This document shows positions 1-9,774 of a DNA stretch of 64,000 nucleotides, piece after piece. The notes beneath the pieces are model-generated. The model was given only the letters and a program-made list of their open reading frames with translations, made no database searches and was not told the origin of the DNA. Within the stretch, counting starts at the first letter, position 1. The number at the start of each line of letters is the position of its first letter. The DNA comes from DASRDU01 sp035560235 (GTDB lineage: Bacteria > Acidobacteriota > Blastocatellia > RBC074): assembly GCA_035560235.1 (NCBI GenBank), contig DATMAG010000116.1, positions 1-64,000 of the forward strand. The letters run 5' to 3'. A program made the translations under genes and the position numbers.

Positions 1-125
1 GCCTGGCCGAAAGCGTCAACGGGCGCATTCAGCAATTGAAAGCCAAAGCACGTGGTTTCAAAAGTTGGTTCAGCTTCCGCCGTGCCATCCTATTTCATTT
101 TGGGCAACTTGATTTGTACCCATAA
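1..125 (+). CDS. Transposase, C-terminal fragment (ISL3-like)
   Basis: The open frame beginning at base 3 encodes the last 40 residues of a transposase and stops with TAA at 123-125; the rest lies left of the window. The tail contains ESVNGRIQQLKAKARGF and ends AILFHFGQLDLYP. This is the typical end of ISL3-family (COG3464) DDE transposases, where an N-G/S-x-I-Q-x-x-K-x-x-A-R-G-F block is followed by an F..AILF.xGxLDLYP terminus. Family assignment is by recognition of this tail. Whether the element is intact cannot be judged because its 5' part is outside the window. The stop codon abuts a candidate terminal inverted repeat, which fits the compact right end of an insertion sequence. Confidence 0.7.
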   Translation, partial: LAESVNGRIQQLKAKARGFKSWFSFRRAILFHFGQLDLYP

Positions 126-142
126 AAATTCCGGTAGTGCCC
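126..142. repeat. Candidate right terminal inverted repeat of the ISL3-like element
   Basis: Directly after the transposase stop codon lies AAATTCCGGTAGTGCCC. Read inwards from the outer end it begins GGGCACTACCGGAA, which resembles the GG(C/G)-rich ends of ISL3-family elements. The left end is outside the window, so the inverted repeat and any 8-bp target duplication (possibly starting at TTTATGAA, 143-150) cannot be verified. Confidence 0.35.
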
Positions 143-446
143 TTTATGAAAAGTTCGCGCGCCTGACGGCTCAGGAAGAGAAATGGGGGCTGCTTGATGA
201 TGCAGCCTCAATCGGGATGAAAAACGGCTGGCTCAGGCGATTGTCTGAGAAGGGAGCGCGCCTGCAGGGGCATCGTCTGCTCAGGTTGAAAGTATCAGGG
301 ACTGACAACAATGGTTCTGAGCCCGAACTTCTGAAGCCGACATAACTCTGCCGGGGTGGACACAGATGCTCGGCCCAATTCAATTGCTTTCTTCAAATAC
401 ACAGCCATTGATCCAGGGGAGCGAAAACCGCCCGGATTTTTCGAGA

Positions 447-740
447 TCACTCGGCAGGCGCATCTTTGGCGATGTTGACCTGCTGCGGATTGTTGATTGT
501 GACCGGCGACGAATACCGCCGCAGATCGCGCAGTGAGCGCAGCGTTCGCTGGAACGCCCGCTGATACCGGTCAGCCATCTGCGCCGCGTGTTCGACGGCC
601 TCCTGTTCGTGCGCACAGGCGGATTCAGGTGACCGTGTTCACGCTCCCGCGGAAAGCTGTGATCCCGGCGATGACGCTCTTCCACCCAGCGCGGCGGATC
701 GGCCCGCATCTCCGTTTCGGGGCGCGTGACGGAGACTTCC
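447..740 (-). pseudogene. Decayed conserved hypothetical protein (C-terminal remnant)
   Basis: On the minus strand, bases 629 to 447 encode a coherent tail containing ADRYQRAFQRTLRSLRDL, then RRYSSPVTINNPQQVNIA, and a TGA stop at 447-449. I recall this kind of tail (R-x-F-x-R-x-L-R-x-L-R-D-L-R-R-Y followed by VTINNxxQVNIA) from short conserved proteins of unknown function in several phyla. Upstream, an in-frame TGA interrupts the frame, while a different frame (about 630-740) carries plausible sequence such as RADPPRWVEERH. This is consistent with a frameshift and decay. No start codon or ribosome site was found. The neighbouring insertion-sequence end suggests a degraded mobile patch. Function unknown; the gene extent is approximate. 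Confidence 0.45.
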
Positions 741-867
741 TGCCAGTACAAAAACAAATAAAAAATGCGGTTGCAGCAACAGGGATGGTTGTGCCGCAAC
801 CGCTTCGATAACTCATCATCTCCTGAAGAGATGAATCCTGGTCCGATTAAGTAAGCCGAGGGGTTCT

Positions 868-932
868 CATTTGTCTGCTGTCTGCTGCCTGAAACTTCCG
901 CACAAGTTTCCGCCACAGACAGCAGACAAATG
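868..932. repeat. Long intergenic hairpin (17-bp perfect arms plus inner stem)
   Basis: The arm CATTTGTCTGCTGTCTG (868-884) is perfectly complementary to 916-932. Inside it a second stem, GAAACTT (891-897) with AAGTTTC (904-910), forms a two-tier cruciform. It sits 15 bases beyond the stop codon of the radical SAM gene, so it may end that transcript, but there is no clear T-run. Confidence 0.7.
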
Positions 933-947
933 AAACCTGATGAAATC

Positions 948-2987
<2,040 letters not shown>

Positions 2988-3714
2988 TTCGCCTCCTCAG
3001 GTTCTTTGATTCAGTTTTGTCGGTTATTTCTGAAGCGATACAGAATGATTCCGCGCAATCCGGAACCGAGTTGTCTCGTTCCCCGCAATTGCAGTTTTTC
3101 GCCTCATCAGGTGATGGCTTCTGCCGATCCTGACGGGCAGCAGCTTTAATTTAACTTCTTAATCCAGTCCGACCAGAGACTGGTATTTGGAAGATGCACC
3201 ATAAGACAGTGCTCTCAGCATGCCGCAGGCCAGAAGTCTCAAACGCCGATACTTTTTTCTCTCCTGACAACCCGCTGGTCAGTTAAGTTGTTGATCTGAC
3301 TACCCTGAGCTGCGACGCTTTTGTTTGCGCCCAAGTCAGTCCGGCGCTGCTTCCGGTGGCTGATGAGAGAGGATATGACTTCAGTTCGCGGCTTCCGTGA
3401 ACCGGATTCGAGTCATAAGGGAACGGCCTGCACCCATACAACGAAACGCGCATAATATTGACACACATACCTGCAGAGCACAGGTCAGCGCGTGTCCAAA
3501 TGGCCATAAAGTCAGGCCCGGATGAGTTGAGCGGCGTAATCCGGCGAATGCTGCGCGTCAGGAAATCCGGATCAGGCTTCAGCTCAGTGCCTGGAATCAG
3601 CAAGCGTTGGGCGATTTGCCATAATCGCGCTGACTTCACAACTGAACTGTTTCGTCAGCCACGCGATTATGGCAAATCGCGCAACACTTGCCAGGCACGT
3701 AATTGAGAGCCGAT
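2988..3714. other. Gene-poor intergenic stretch
   Basis: 727 bases without a supportable gene. The first ~50 bases upstream of 2987 are the leader of the radical SAM gene and carry its strong Shine-Dalgarno site. An open frame on the minus strand (3283-3639) has no ribosome site, no recognisable domain and an odd composition, so it is not called. The only clear structure is the hairpin at 3611-3680. Confidence 0.5.
3611..3680. repeat. Intergenic inverted repeat (19-bp perfect arms)
   Basis: GCGATTTGCCATAATCGCG at 3611-3629 is perfectly complementary to 3662-3680, with a 32-base loop. The outer flanks are partly complementary as well. It lies 34 bases beyond the stop of the minus-strand cupin gene, so it could form in that gene's 3' RNA, but no T-run is visible. 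Confidence 0.7.
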
Positions 3715-4056
3715 CTAATGCTCACTGCGCGCCTGATCCTTCAGTTCGATGACCAGAAGATGCGTCTCACTGTTTCCGATGCTGGCGACAGCGTGCGACA
3801 TATCATCCCGCCACAACAATTCTCCGGCGAGCAGGTCAACTTCCCGGCGCAGTCCATCAGGGGTTGTAATCAGCATCTTCGCCGGCCTGATCACATAGAC
3901 AAGGCAGGCCGGATGCCAGTGCATAATGGACTGCTCGCCTGGTCGGCTGCGATAATCGGGCACCCGCACGCGTTCGTTTTCCATCAGAACGCGATACTGC
4001 CCTGAGGCGATAATGGTCGGATCTGCAGTCTCGGTCAGAATTGTGATGTCAGACAT
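3715..4056 (-). CDS. Small cupin-domain protein
   Basis: 113 residues forming a single cupin barrel. The metal-site motif MHWHP lies near residue 46, preceded by the typical strand RVLMENERVRVPDYRSRPG. The second cupin motif, around residues 75-90, is shorter and less conserved. Single-domain cupins of this type are cytoplasmic and often bind a divalent metal; the reaction cannot be predicted. ATG follows GGGGAGGGG at suitable spacing. It is followed downstream by a hairpin-containing gap and preceded by the small protein at 4128-4313, which reads in the same direction with a 71-base gap, so the two may be co-transcribed. Confidence 0.7.
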   Translation of the reverse strand: MSDITILTETADPTIIASGQYRVLMENERVRVPDYRSRPGEQSIMHWHPACLVYVIRPAKMLITTPDGLRREVDLLAGELLWRDDMSHAVASIGNSETHLLVIELKDQARSEH

Positions 4057-4127
4057 AGTCCCCTCCCCAGGTGCGGCCAGGAAATCTTCCCGGCCGTGTC
4101 ATCAGACCGGCAGCAACGGCGCTGTCG

Positions 4128-4313
4128 TCATTGCTCTGTGCTGGTGTTATTCATCCTTACCTTCAGCCCCTCCAGGAGTTCAAGTTTCTGCCTGAGCAGA
4201 TCTCTGAAGCTGGTAGTGGCTGAATGATGCAGCTCATGAAGCAGCGTCGTGTGCGCTGCCTCCAGCACTTCCAGCAGGTATTCGCGTTCCTTTTCCGTCA
4301 CTTCGAGTGTCAT
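4128..4313 (-). CDS. Small conserved helical protein, function unknown
   Basis: 61 residues with a charged, largely helical composition: EKEREYLLEVLEAAHTTLL, then HELHHSATTS and LRQKLELLEGLKVRM. I recognise this as a widespread small conserved hypothetical type (E-x-E-x-x-YLLEVLE...ELHHT...LR.KLELLEGL) but know of no assigned function. Two ATG codons are possible. The one at 4313 is preferred because the AGGAGG ribosome site lies 9 bases before it; the ATG at 4319 would be only 3 bases away. There is no signal peptide or membrane segment. It precedes the cupin gene in the same orientation. Confidence 0.6.
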   Translation of the reverse strand: MTLEVTEKEREYLLEVLEAAHTTLLHELHHSATTSFRDLLRQKLELLEGLKVRMNNTSTEQ

Positions 4314-4319
4314 AAACAT

Positions 4320-4697
4320 CAGCCTCCTCTGCTTCGATCAGCCGGATGAATTTCCGGAAGCAGGGCTGCACCGGGCTTCAGCCTGATCTGCACTTTGTTT
4401 TGACTGCTGCTTTCCGGAGCATCATCAATTTTCAGTTCTTCGCTTCAGACACTTCAGACTTGCTTGTGCAAGCTGTGTACCCCGGTCAGTTCAGTTCCTG
4501 ATTCGCGCCTGTTTCGCGTGACAGCAACAGATTCGGATGCTCTTCCGGCCAGCATTGCCGCAGGACATCGGAATTTTTCTCAGCCCGGGTGAGTATCTTT
4601 GCGCAGTCACGGCTGTTTTTTTCGGCCCGCTGCCGTTACATTTCCCCGAGTCTCTGAACAAAGTGGTCATTTTCAGGATTTGATGAAGGAGTCAGCA
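4320..4697. other. Intergenic region between divergent genes
   Basis: 378 bases separate the small minus-strand gene from the plus-strand dehydratase and should hold promoters for both. I see a short palindrome, GCTTGTGCAAGC, near 4462, but no confident -35/-10 pair and no coding potential. Confidence 0.4.
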
Positions 4698-5651
4698 GTG
4701 GATATTTACGCTGAAGCGACGCGCGCTGAGGGGCGCATCCGGCCTTACCTGCGGGAAACTCCGCTCGATTATTCGCTGCCGCTGAGTCAGCAGACGCAGG
4801 CTGAGGTCTTTCTGAAGCTCGAAAATCTGCAATACACCGGTTCATTCAAAACGCGCGGAGCAATGAACAAGCTGCTCGCGCTCACCCCCGAACAGCAGCG
4901 GCGCGGCATCGTCACGGCCTCGACCGGCAATCACGGAGCAGCGGTGGCCTTCGGGCTGCGCGCGCTCAGTCTGCCGGGCGTTGTCTTCGTGCCGGAGAAC
5001 GCGTCTGCAACCAAGGTCGAAGCCATCAGGCGTTACGGAGCCGAAGTGCGTCATTACAGCACCAGCCCGCTTGAGACTGAACTGTATGCGCGCCGCTACG
5101 CCGCAGAGAACAATCTGGTTTACATCTCGCCTTATAACGATCCCGACGTGATCGCCGGACAGGGAACCATCGGTGTCGAACTCCTGCGGCAGTGTCCGGC
5201 AGTGGATGCCGTGTTCATCGCAGTCGGCGGCGGCGGGCTGGCTGCCGGAGTGGCCGGTTATCTGAAGTCAGCGCTGCGCCGCGATCTCACCATCATCGGC
5301 TGTCTGCCCGAAAACTCACCTGAAATGGCCGTCTCGGTGAAGGCCGGACATTTCGTCGAAATGGAACCGCAGCCAACTCTGTCTGACGCAACTGCAGGCG
5401 GCTTCGAGCCGGGCGCAATCACTTTTGATCTGTGCCGCGCGCTCATTGATGATTACGTGCTGGTGTCGGAAGCTGAGATTGCGGCCACGATGCGGGAGTT
5501 TATCGAAGCTCATCACCTGCTGATCGAAGGTTCAGCCGGGGTCGCGCTGGCCGGATTTCTGAAGCTGCAGGAGCGGTTCCGGCAAAAGAGCGTCGTCATC
5601 ATCATCTGCGGCGCCAATATCAGCCTGACGACATTGAAAACAATTCTGTAA
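4698..5651 (+). CDS. Threonine/serine ammonia-lyase (PLP fold type II)
   Basis: About 317 residues of the threonine dehydratase/serine racemase group. K51 in TGSFKTRGA is the expected PLP Schiff-base lysine, STGNHGAA is the carboxylate-binding loop and VGGGGLAAG holds the PLP phosphate. Only the catalytic domain is present, with no C-terminal ACT regulatory domain, so the enzyme is of the short, catabolic-like type (TdcB/EutB-like). It would convert threonine or serine to the 2-oxo acid and ammonia. The reading frame is open further upstream, to 4599, but GTG at 4698 is chosen because AAGGAG lies exactly 6 bases before it and because the protein then begins where the family normally does. Whether the preferred substrate is Thr, Ser or a hydroxyaspartate-like compound cannot be read from sequence. 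Confidence 0.85.
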   Translation: MDIYAEATRAEGRIRPYLRETPLDYSLPLSQQTQAEVFLKLENLQYTGSFKTRGAMNKLLALTPEQQRRGIVTASTGNHGAAVAFGLRALSLPGVVFVPENASATKVEAIRRYGAEVRHYSTSPLETELYARRYAAENNLVYISPYNDPDVIAGQGTIGVELLRQCPAVDAVFIAVGGGGLAAGVAGYLKSALRRDLTIIGCLPENSPEMAVSVKAGHFVEMEPQPTLSDATAGGFEPGAITFDLCRALIDDYVLVSEAEIAATMREFIEAHHLLIEGSAGVALAGFLKLQERFRQKSVVIIICGANISLTTLKTIL

Positions 5652-5807
5652 TCCCAGCGCGTCTTCACAAAGACTCAGGGAATTCCGACTTGAAACCCCC
5701 TTGCTCAATCCCTGATAATGCCTGCGCGAAGTATCAGGCCAGTCCCCAGATCCACGCAGATTTTCTGATCCAGCCTGAGTCAGTCTCTTCGTGCAGTAAA
5801 ACAAGCT

Positions 5808-6623
5808 ATGAGCAGAACTGAATTACAGAATCTGGCAATGGTGGACATCCATTGCCACATCCTGCCTGAAACCGACGACGGCTCGGTTTCGCTGGAAGAG
5901 TCGGTCGAGATGTGCCGGATGGCCGCCGAGGATGGCATCGCCACCATCGTAGCCACGCCGCATATGTTTGACGGAGTCCACAAAACGCCGGACAGAGACA
6001 CGATCCATCGCCGGATTGATGAGGTGATGAAAGCCGCCGGGGGCTGCGTTGAAATCGTGGCGGGCGGCGAAGTGCGTTACAGCCACGAAATCTTTGACGA
6101 ATCGCGCGACCCGCAGTCGCGCATCCGGCTCAACGGCACTTCCTACATGCTGCTCGAATTTCCCTTTCAGATGGTGCCGCCGAATATTGAGAACACCATC
6201 TTTCAGATTCTCAACGCCGGCATCACGCCCGTCATTGCGCACCCTGAACGCAACAGACGCCTGCAGAAGCATCCTGAAATTCTGGCTTCGCTGATCGAAC
6301 GCGGAGCGTTCTCGCAGCTTGATGCCGGAAGCCTGACGGGCAGTTTCGGCGTGGAATCGCTCGACTCGGCAAAGAAGATTCTGCGCGGCGGGATGGCGCA
6401 TTTCATTGCCACTGACGCGCACCACGCCGGACGCCGCCGCCCGAATCTGACTGAAGCAGTGATGATTGCCGCTGAAATTGTCGGAGTCGAAGCCGCCCGG
6501 ATGATGGTCGAGGCCAATCCGCGCGCGCTGATTCAGGACAAGGGAATTCCCTTTCAGCCTGATCCCGATCTTGACGCGCTACTCGGTCGCAGCAAGAAGA
6601 AGTGGTTCCATTTCTGGCGGTGA
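5808..6623 (+). CDS. PHP-domain tyrosine-protein phosphatase (CpsB/CapC/YwqE type)
   Basis: 271 residues with the polymerase-and-histidinol-phosphatase fold. Metal ligands are visible in DIHCHILPETDDG, ATPHMFDG, AHPERNRR and ATDAHH. CpsB/YwqE enzymes remove phosphate from tyrosine kinases that control capsule and exopolysaccharide export, acting in the cytoplasm at the membrane face. The usual length is about 250-260 residues. An internal ATG at 5838 (giving MVDIHCH) would also make a family-like start; neither has a strong ribosome site. No capsule genes or cognate bacterial tyrosine kinase lie in the window, so the partner must be elsewhere. It lies 156 bases after the dehydratase in the same direction. 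Confidence 0.8.
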   Translation: MSRTELQNLAMVDIHCHILPETDDGSVSLEESVEMCRMAAEDGIATIVATPHMFDGVHKTPDRDTIHRRIDEVMKAAGGCVEIVAGGEVRYSHEIFDESRDPQSRIRLNGTSYMLLEFPFQMVPPNIENTIFQILNAGITPVIAHPERNRRLQKHPEILASLIERGAFSQLDAGSLTGSFGVESLDSAKKILRGGMAHFIATDAHHAGRRRPNLTEAVMIAAEIVGVEAARMMVEANPRALIQDKGIPFQPDPDLDALLGRSKKKWFHFWR

Positions 6624-6714
6624 GCCGCTGCCGTGAGATGAGGGAACTTTGAACCCTTCAATCCGTAATTTCAGATTTGAAATTCTGATTCCCGCAGGGG
6701 AGAACGACAAAACA

Positions 6715-8085
6715 GTGAAAACCAGACTTCCTTTCACCGTCAGACTTGCGACGGTTTTATTTTTCTCGCTCGCTGCCGTATCAACCGCACTCGCCAAACC
6801 GCAGTGGCAGACTATCACGCTGAAAAACGGACTGCAGGTAATTGTGATCGAGAACCGCTCGGTGCCGCTCGTCACGGTTGAAATTGCGGTGAAGAACGGT
6901 TCATACACCGAACCCCCTGAATTCAACGGCCTGTCGCACCTGTACGAGCATATGTTCTTCAAGACGAACGAACGCTCGCAGGCTGAAGGTTATCTTGACC
7001 GCGCCGCTGAACTCGGCGTGCTGCGCAACGCTCAGACGCGCGAAGAAGTCGTCAATTACTACGCCACCGCTGTCCGCACCAGTTTGCGCGGCACGATGGA
7101 ACTGATGCGCGACGCGATTCGCTACCCGCTTTTTGACAAGCAGGAACTCGAACAGGAACGCGAAGTCGTGCTCGATGAGTTCTCGCGCAATCAGTCCAAT
7201 CCGGGCTACTTCCTCAATCGCGCGATGGATGAGAAGCTCTGGTACAAATATTTCTCGCGCAAGAATCCGCTCGGTGAACGCGACGTGATCAGCACCTGCA
7301 CGCCCGAAAAGATGCGGATCATCCAGCACAAATTTTACATTCCGAACAACTCGGCCCTGATTGTGGCGGGCGATGTCAGCGCGGCGGAAGTTTTCAAGAT
7401 GGCCGAAGAGATGTACGGCGACTGGCCGCGCGGCGAAGACCCGTTCATCAAAAACCCGCTCGTGCAGCATCCGCCGCTGCAGAAGAACGAAGCCGTTATC
7501 GTCACGCAGCCCGTGCAGGCCGCGACGATGATGATTTCGTGGCAGGGGCCGTCAACCGACACTGACGCTGCCGGAACCTATGCGGCTGACGTGTTCTCCT
7601 TCATTCTGCGCCAGCCTGATTCAAAGTTTCAGCGCGCCCTGGTTGACAGCGGCCTGCTCACCTTTGCCAGCCTCGGCTACCTGACGCAGCGCAACGTCGG
7701 CCCGATTCAGCTCATCGCGCAGACCACGCCCGACAAGCTCAAGCAGGCAATCAGGGCCATCAATGCTGAAATTGACAAGTTCGACGCGCCCGATTATTTC
7801 ACCGATGAACAGCTTGAAAGCGCCAAAACGCTGGTTGATGTGAACGAAATCTTCAGCCGCGAGAAACCGTCTGAATACGCGCACACGGTCAGCTTCTGGT
7901 GGGCGAGTTCAGGGCTGGATTATTACGCGAATTATGTTGAGAACGTGCGCAAGGTCACGCGCGCCGATATTCAGAAATACGTTCAGCGATACATCAGGGG
8001 CAAATATCGTGTCACCGGAGTCATGCTTTCCGACGCTGATAAGAATCGTCTCGCGCTGACTGAAAAGGATCTGCTTCCCGGATAA
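6715..8085 (+). CDS. M16 family zinc peptidase, catalytic subunit
   Basis: 456 residues. A signal peptide (KTRLPFTVRL, then a hydrophobic stretch to STALA) predicts export. The inverted zinc motif HLYEH (H75, E78, H79) is intact, and a distal glutamate-bearing helix follows near residues 150-170, as in pitrilysin/processing-peptidase relatives. GTG at 6715 is preferred to the upstream TTG at 6649 because it gives a canonical signal sequence and has GGGGAG upstream, although the 12-base spacing is long. The gene is followed after 5 bases by a second M16 gene without the zinc motif. Such pairs form a heterodimeric clamp in which one subunit cuts and the other helps hold the peptide. Likely a periplasmic peptide-degrading enzyme. 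Confidence 0.88.
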   Translation: MKTRLPFTVRLATVLFFSLAAVSTALAKPQWQTITLKNGLQVIVIENRSVPLVTVEIAVKNGSYTEPPEFNGLSHLYEHMFFKTNERSQAEGYLDRAAELGVLRNAQTREEVVNYYATAVRTSLRGTMELMRDAIRYPLFDKQELEQEREVVLDEFSRNQSNPGYFLNRAMDEKLWYKYFSRKNPLGERDVISTCTPEKMRIIQHKFYIPNNSALIVAGDVSAAEVFKMAEEMYGDWPRGEDPFIKNPLVQHPPLQKNEAVIVTQPVQAATMMISWQGPSTDTDAAGTYAADVFSFILRQPDSKFQRALVDSGLLTFASLGYLTQRNVGPIQLIAQTTPDKLKQAIRAINAEIDKFDAPDYFTDEQLESAKTLVDVNEIFSREKPSEYAHTVSFWWASSGLDYYANYVENVRKVTRADIQKYVQRYIRGKYRVTGVMLSDADKNRLALTEKDLLPG

Positions 8086-8090
8086 TACCC

Positions 8091-9464
8091 ATGATCATCA
8101 ATCGTCATTTCCGGCTCTTCATCCATTCACTATTGCTTACATTCAGCCTGCTGCCCGCCGGCGCTTATGCGCAGGCCAGAGTTGCGCCCGCGCCTGAACA
8201 GGCAAAGGCTGCTCCGTCAGCCGCTGAAACGACGACCGACTTTACAACCGCGAACGGCCTCAAAACGGTGCATCGTTACGTCAAGGGTAATGAAGTCGTC
8301 GCCGTGCAGATCTACTTTCGCGGCGGTTCGCGCAACATCACGGCCAGAAATGCGGGCATCGAAACGCTGATGTGGGAGGTCGCGCAGCTTGGCACAAGGA
8401 ATTTCAGCAAGGGCGTCATCAACCGCGAACTCGCGCGCATGGGCACGATCATCAGTTCCGGCGGCGGCTATGATTACAGCGTCATTGCGATGCAGTGCGT
8501 CCAGAAAAACTTCGACCGCTCGTGGCAGCTGCTGACCGACATGGTGCTCAATCCGCTCTTCGACGAAAAGGAGACCACGCTCGAACGCGATAAGATCGTC
8601 AACGGCCTGCGCCAGGAAGCCGACGATCCTGACACTTATGTTTCGACGCTCAGCGACCGTCTGATGTATGCCGCGCATCCGTACATCAATCGGCCTTACG
8701 GCACGGTTGAGTCGGTCAGCGCGCTGACGGCATCTGACCTGAAGGCCTACCACGCGACGCAGCTTCAGACTTCGCGCATGCTCGCGGTCGTCGTCGGCAA
8801 CGTCACCGCCGATGAAATCAGACGCAAGGTCGAACTGACTTTTGGCAAGCTGCCGAAAGGCGATTACAAGCCGGAACCGCTGCCGAATTTCGAGCGTGCG
8901 GGCAAGCCCGATTTTCAGGTCAGCGAACGCGGCGTGCCGACCTATTACGTGCGCGGAGTCTTTGCCGCCCCTTCGCCCGGCGACAAGGATTATCCGGCGA
9001 TGATGGTGCTGACCAATATTCTCAGCCAGCAGTTCTTTGAAGAAGTGCGCGTCAAGCGCAATCTTTCATACGCGCCTTACGCCGAAGTCAATTCGACCGG
9101 CGCGAACACCGGATTCATTTACGTCACGACGCCGAAACCGAACGAAGCGATTCGCGTGATGTATGCTGAGATCGAACGCATCCAGCAGAACCGGATTCGT
9201 GAAAAACCGCTGCAGGACATCATCAACGGCTTTCTGACGCAGTATTACCAGAAGCTTGAAACCAACAGCGCGCAGGCTTCGCGCCTCGGTGAATACGAAC
9301 TTCTGGGCGGCGGCTGGCGGCGCGCGCTGACCTGGATCGAAGACGTGCGCAAGGTCACGCCGGATGATTTGCAGCGTGTGGCGAATACATACCTCAGGAA
9401 TTTTCACTTCGCCGTCATCGGCGACGCCCGCGCTTTCGACCGCGAATTGTTCCTCTCAAAATAG
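8091..9464 (+). CDS. M16 family non-catalytic partner subunit
   Basis: 457 residues with a signal peptide (hydrophobic residues about 8-28, ending GAYAQ) and both M16 domains. In the place of HxxEH it has GIETLMWEV, so no zinc can be bound. The later substrate-binding element RVKRNLSYAPYAEV is well preserved (the R-x-x-x-x-L-x-Y motif of M16B C-terminal domains). This is the usual signature of the alpha-like partner in bacterial M16B pairs, supplying the binding half of the chamber to the upstream catalytic subunit. The ATG is 5 bases after the previous stop, so the two are translationally linked. It is followed by a compact hairpin at 9476-9502. Confidence 0.85.
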   Translation: MIINRHFRLFIHSLLLTFSLLPAGAYAQARVAPAPEQAKAAPSAAETTTDFTTANGLKTVHRYVKGNEVVAVQIYFRGGSRNITARNAGIETLMWEVAQLGTRNFSKGVINRELARMGTIISSGGGYDYSVIAMQCVQKNFDRSWQLLTDMVLNPLFDEKETTLERDKIVNGLRQEADDPDTYVSTLSDRLMYAAHPYINRPYGTVESVSALTASDLKAYHATQLQTSRMLAVVVGNVTADEIRRKVELTFGKLPKGDYKPEPLPNFERAGKPDFQVSERGVPTYYVRGVFAAPSPGDKDYPAMMVLTNILSQQFFEEVRVKRNLSYAPYAEVNSTGANTGFIYVTTPKPNEAIRVMYAEIERIQQNRIREKPLQDIINGFLTQYYQKLETNSAQASRLGEYELLGGGWRRALTWIEDVRKVTPDDLQRVANTYLRNFHFAVIGDARAFDRELFLSK

Positions 9465-9475
9465 CAGTCATCTAT

Positions 9476-9502
9476 GTTCGCCAGGCTGACAGCCTGGCGA
9501 AC
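9476..9502 (+). terminator. Perfect 12-bp hairpin after the M16 operon
   Basis: GTTCGCCAGGCT, a 3-base loop GAC, then AGCCTGGCGAAC. The hairpin starts 11 bases after the stop codon of the second M16 gene, a position fitting transcript termination or 3'-end protection. There is no downstream T-run, so classical intrinsic termination is not certain. Confidence 0.5.
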
Positions 9503-9620
9503 TTCATCCAGGGGCAGACCTGGTCAGTGGATGAAACTGATCGCGCCTGAACTCGTTGACAAAATTGCCGCCAGCGCCGTGCGTGAAAAGAGCGCCGGTT
9601 AAGTCATAACCCGGTACGAG

Positions 9621-9703
9621 GCCTCTTCTTCTCTGTGCCTGCGGCGTCTCTGCGTGAAACTTTATCTCACGCAGAGACGCCGCAGGCACAGAGAAGAAGA
9701 GGC
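9621..9703. repeat. Very long perfect inverted repeat (37-bp arms, 9-base loop)
   Basis: Bases 9621-9657 are perfectly complementary to 9667-9703, around the loop AACTTTATC. The arm reads GCCTCTTCTTCTCTGTGCCT onward to TCTGCGTGA. The gap lies between the convergent M16 operon and the two-component operon, so the structure can form in either transcript and could act as a two-way terminator. It is the longest perfect palindrome in the window and has no coding content. Confidence 0.85.
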
Positions 9704-9774
9704 TCAGTTGATGTGCCGGTGTTGACGGATTCGATTTGAATCACTTCCCTTCCCTCCGGCCAGAAACAACAGGT

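Noticed and set aside
380..916. Minus-strand 178-codon open frame as an intact gene
   Set aside because: The recognisable conserved tail lies in another frame; the long frame is a mix of remnant and random sequence.
3283..3639. Minus-strand open frame of 118 codons
   Set aside because: No ribosome site or recognisable domain, and it starts inside the left arm of an inverted repeat.
9476..9502. A confident intrinsic terminator
   Set aside because: The stem is perfect but there is no T-run, so it is reported with moderate confidence only.
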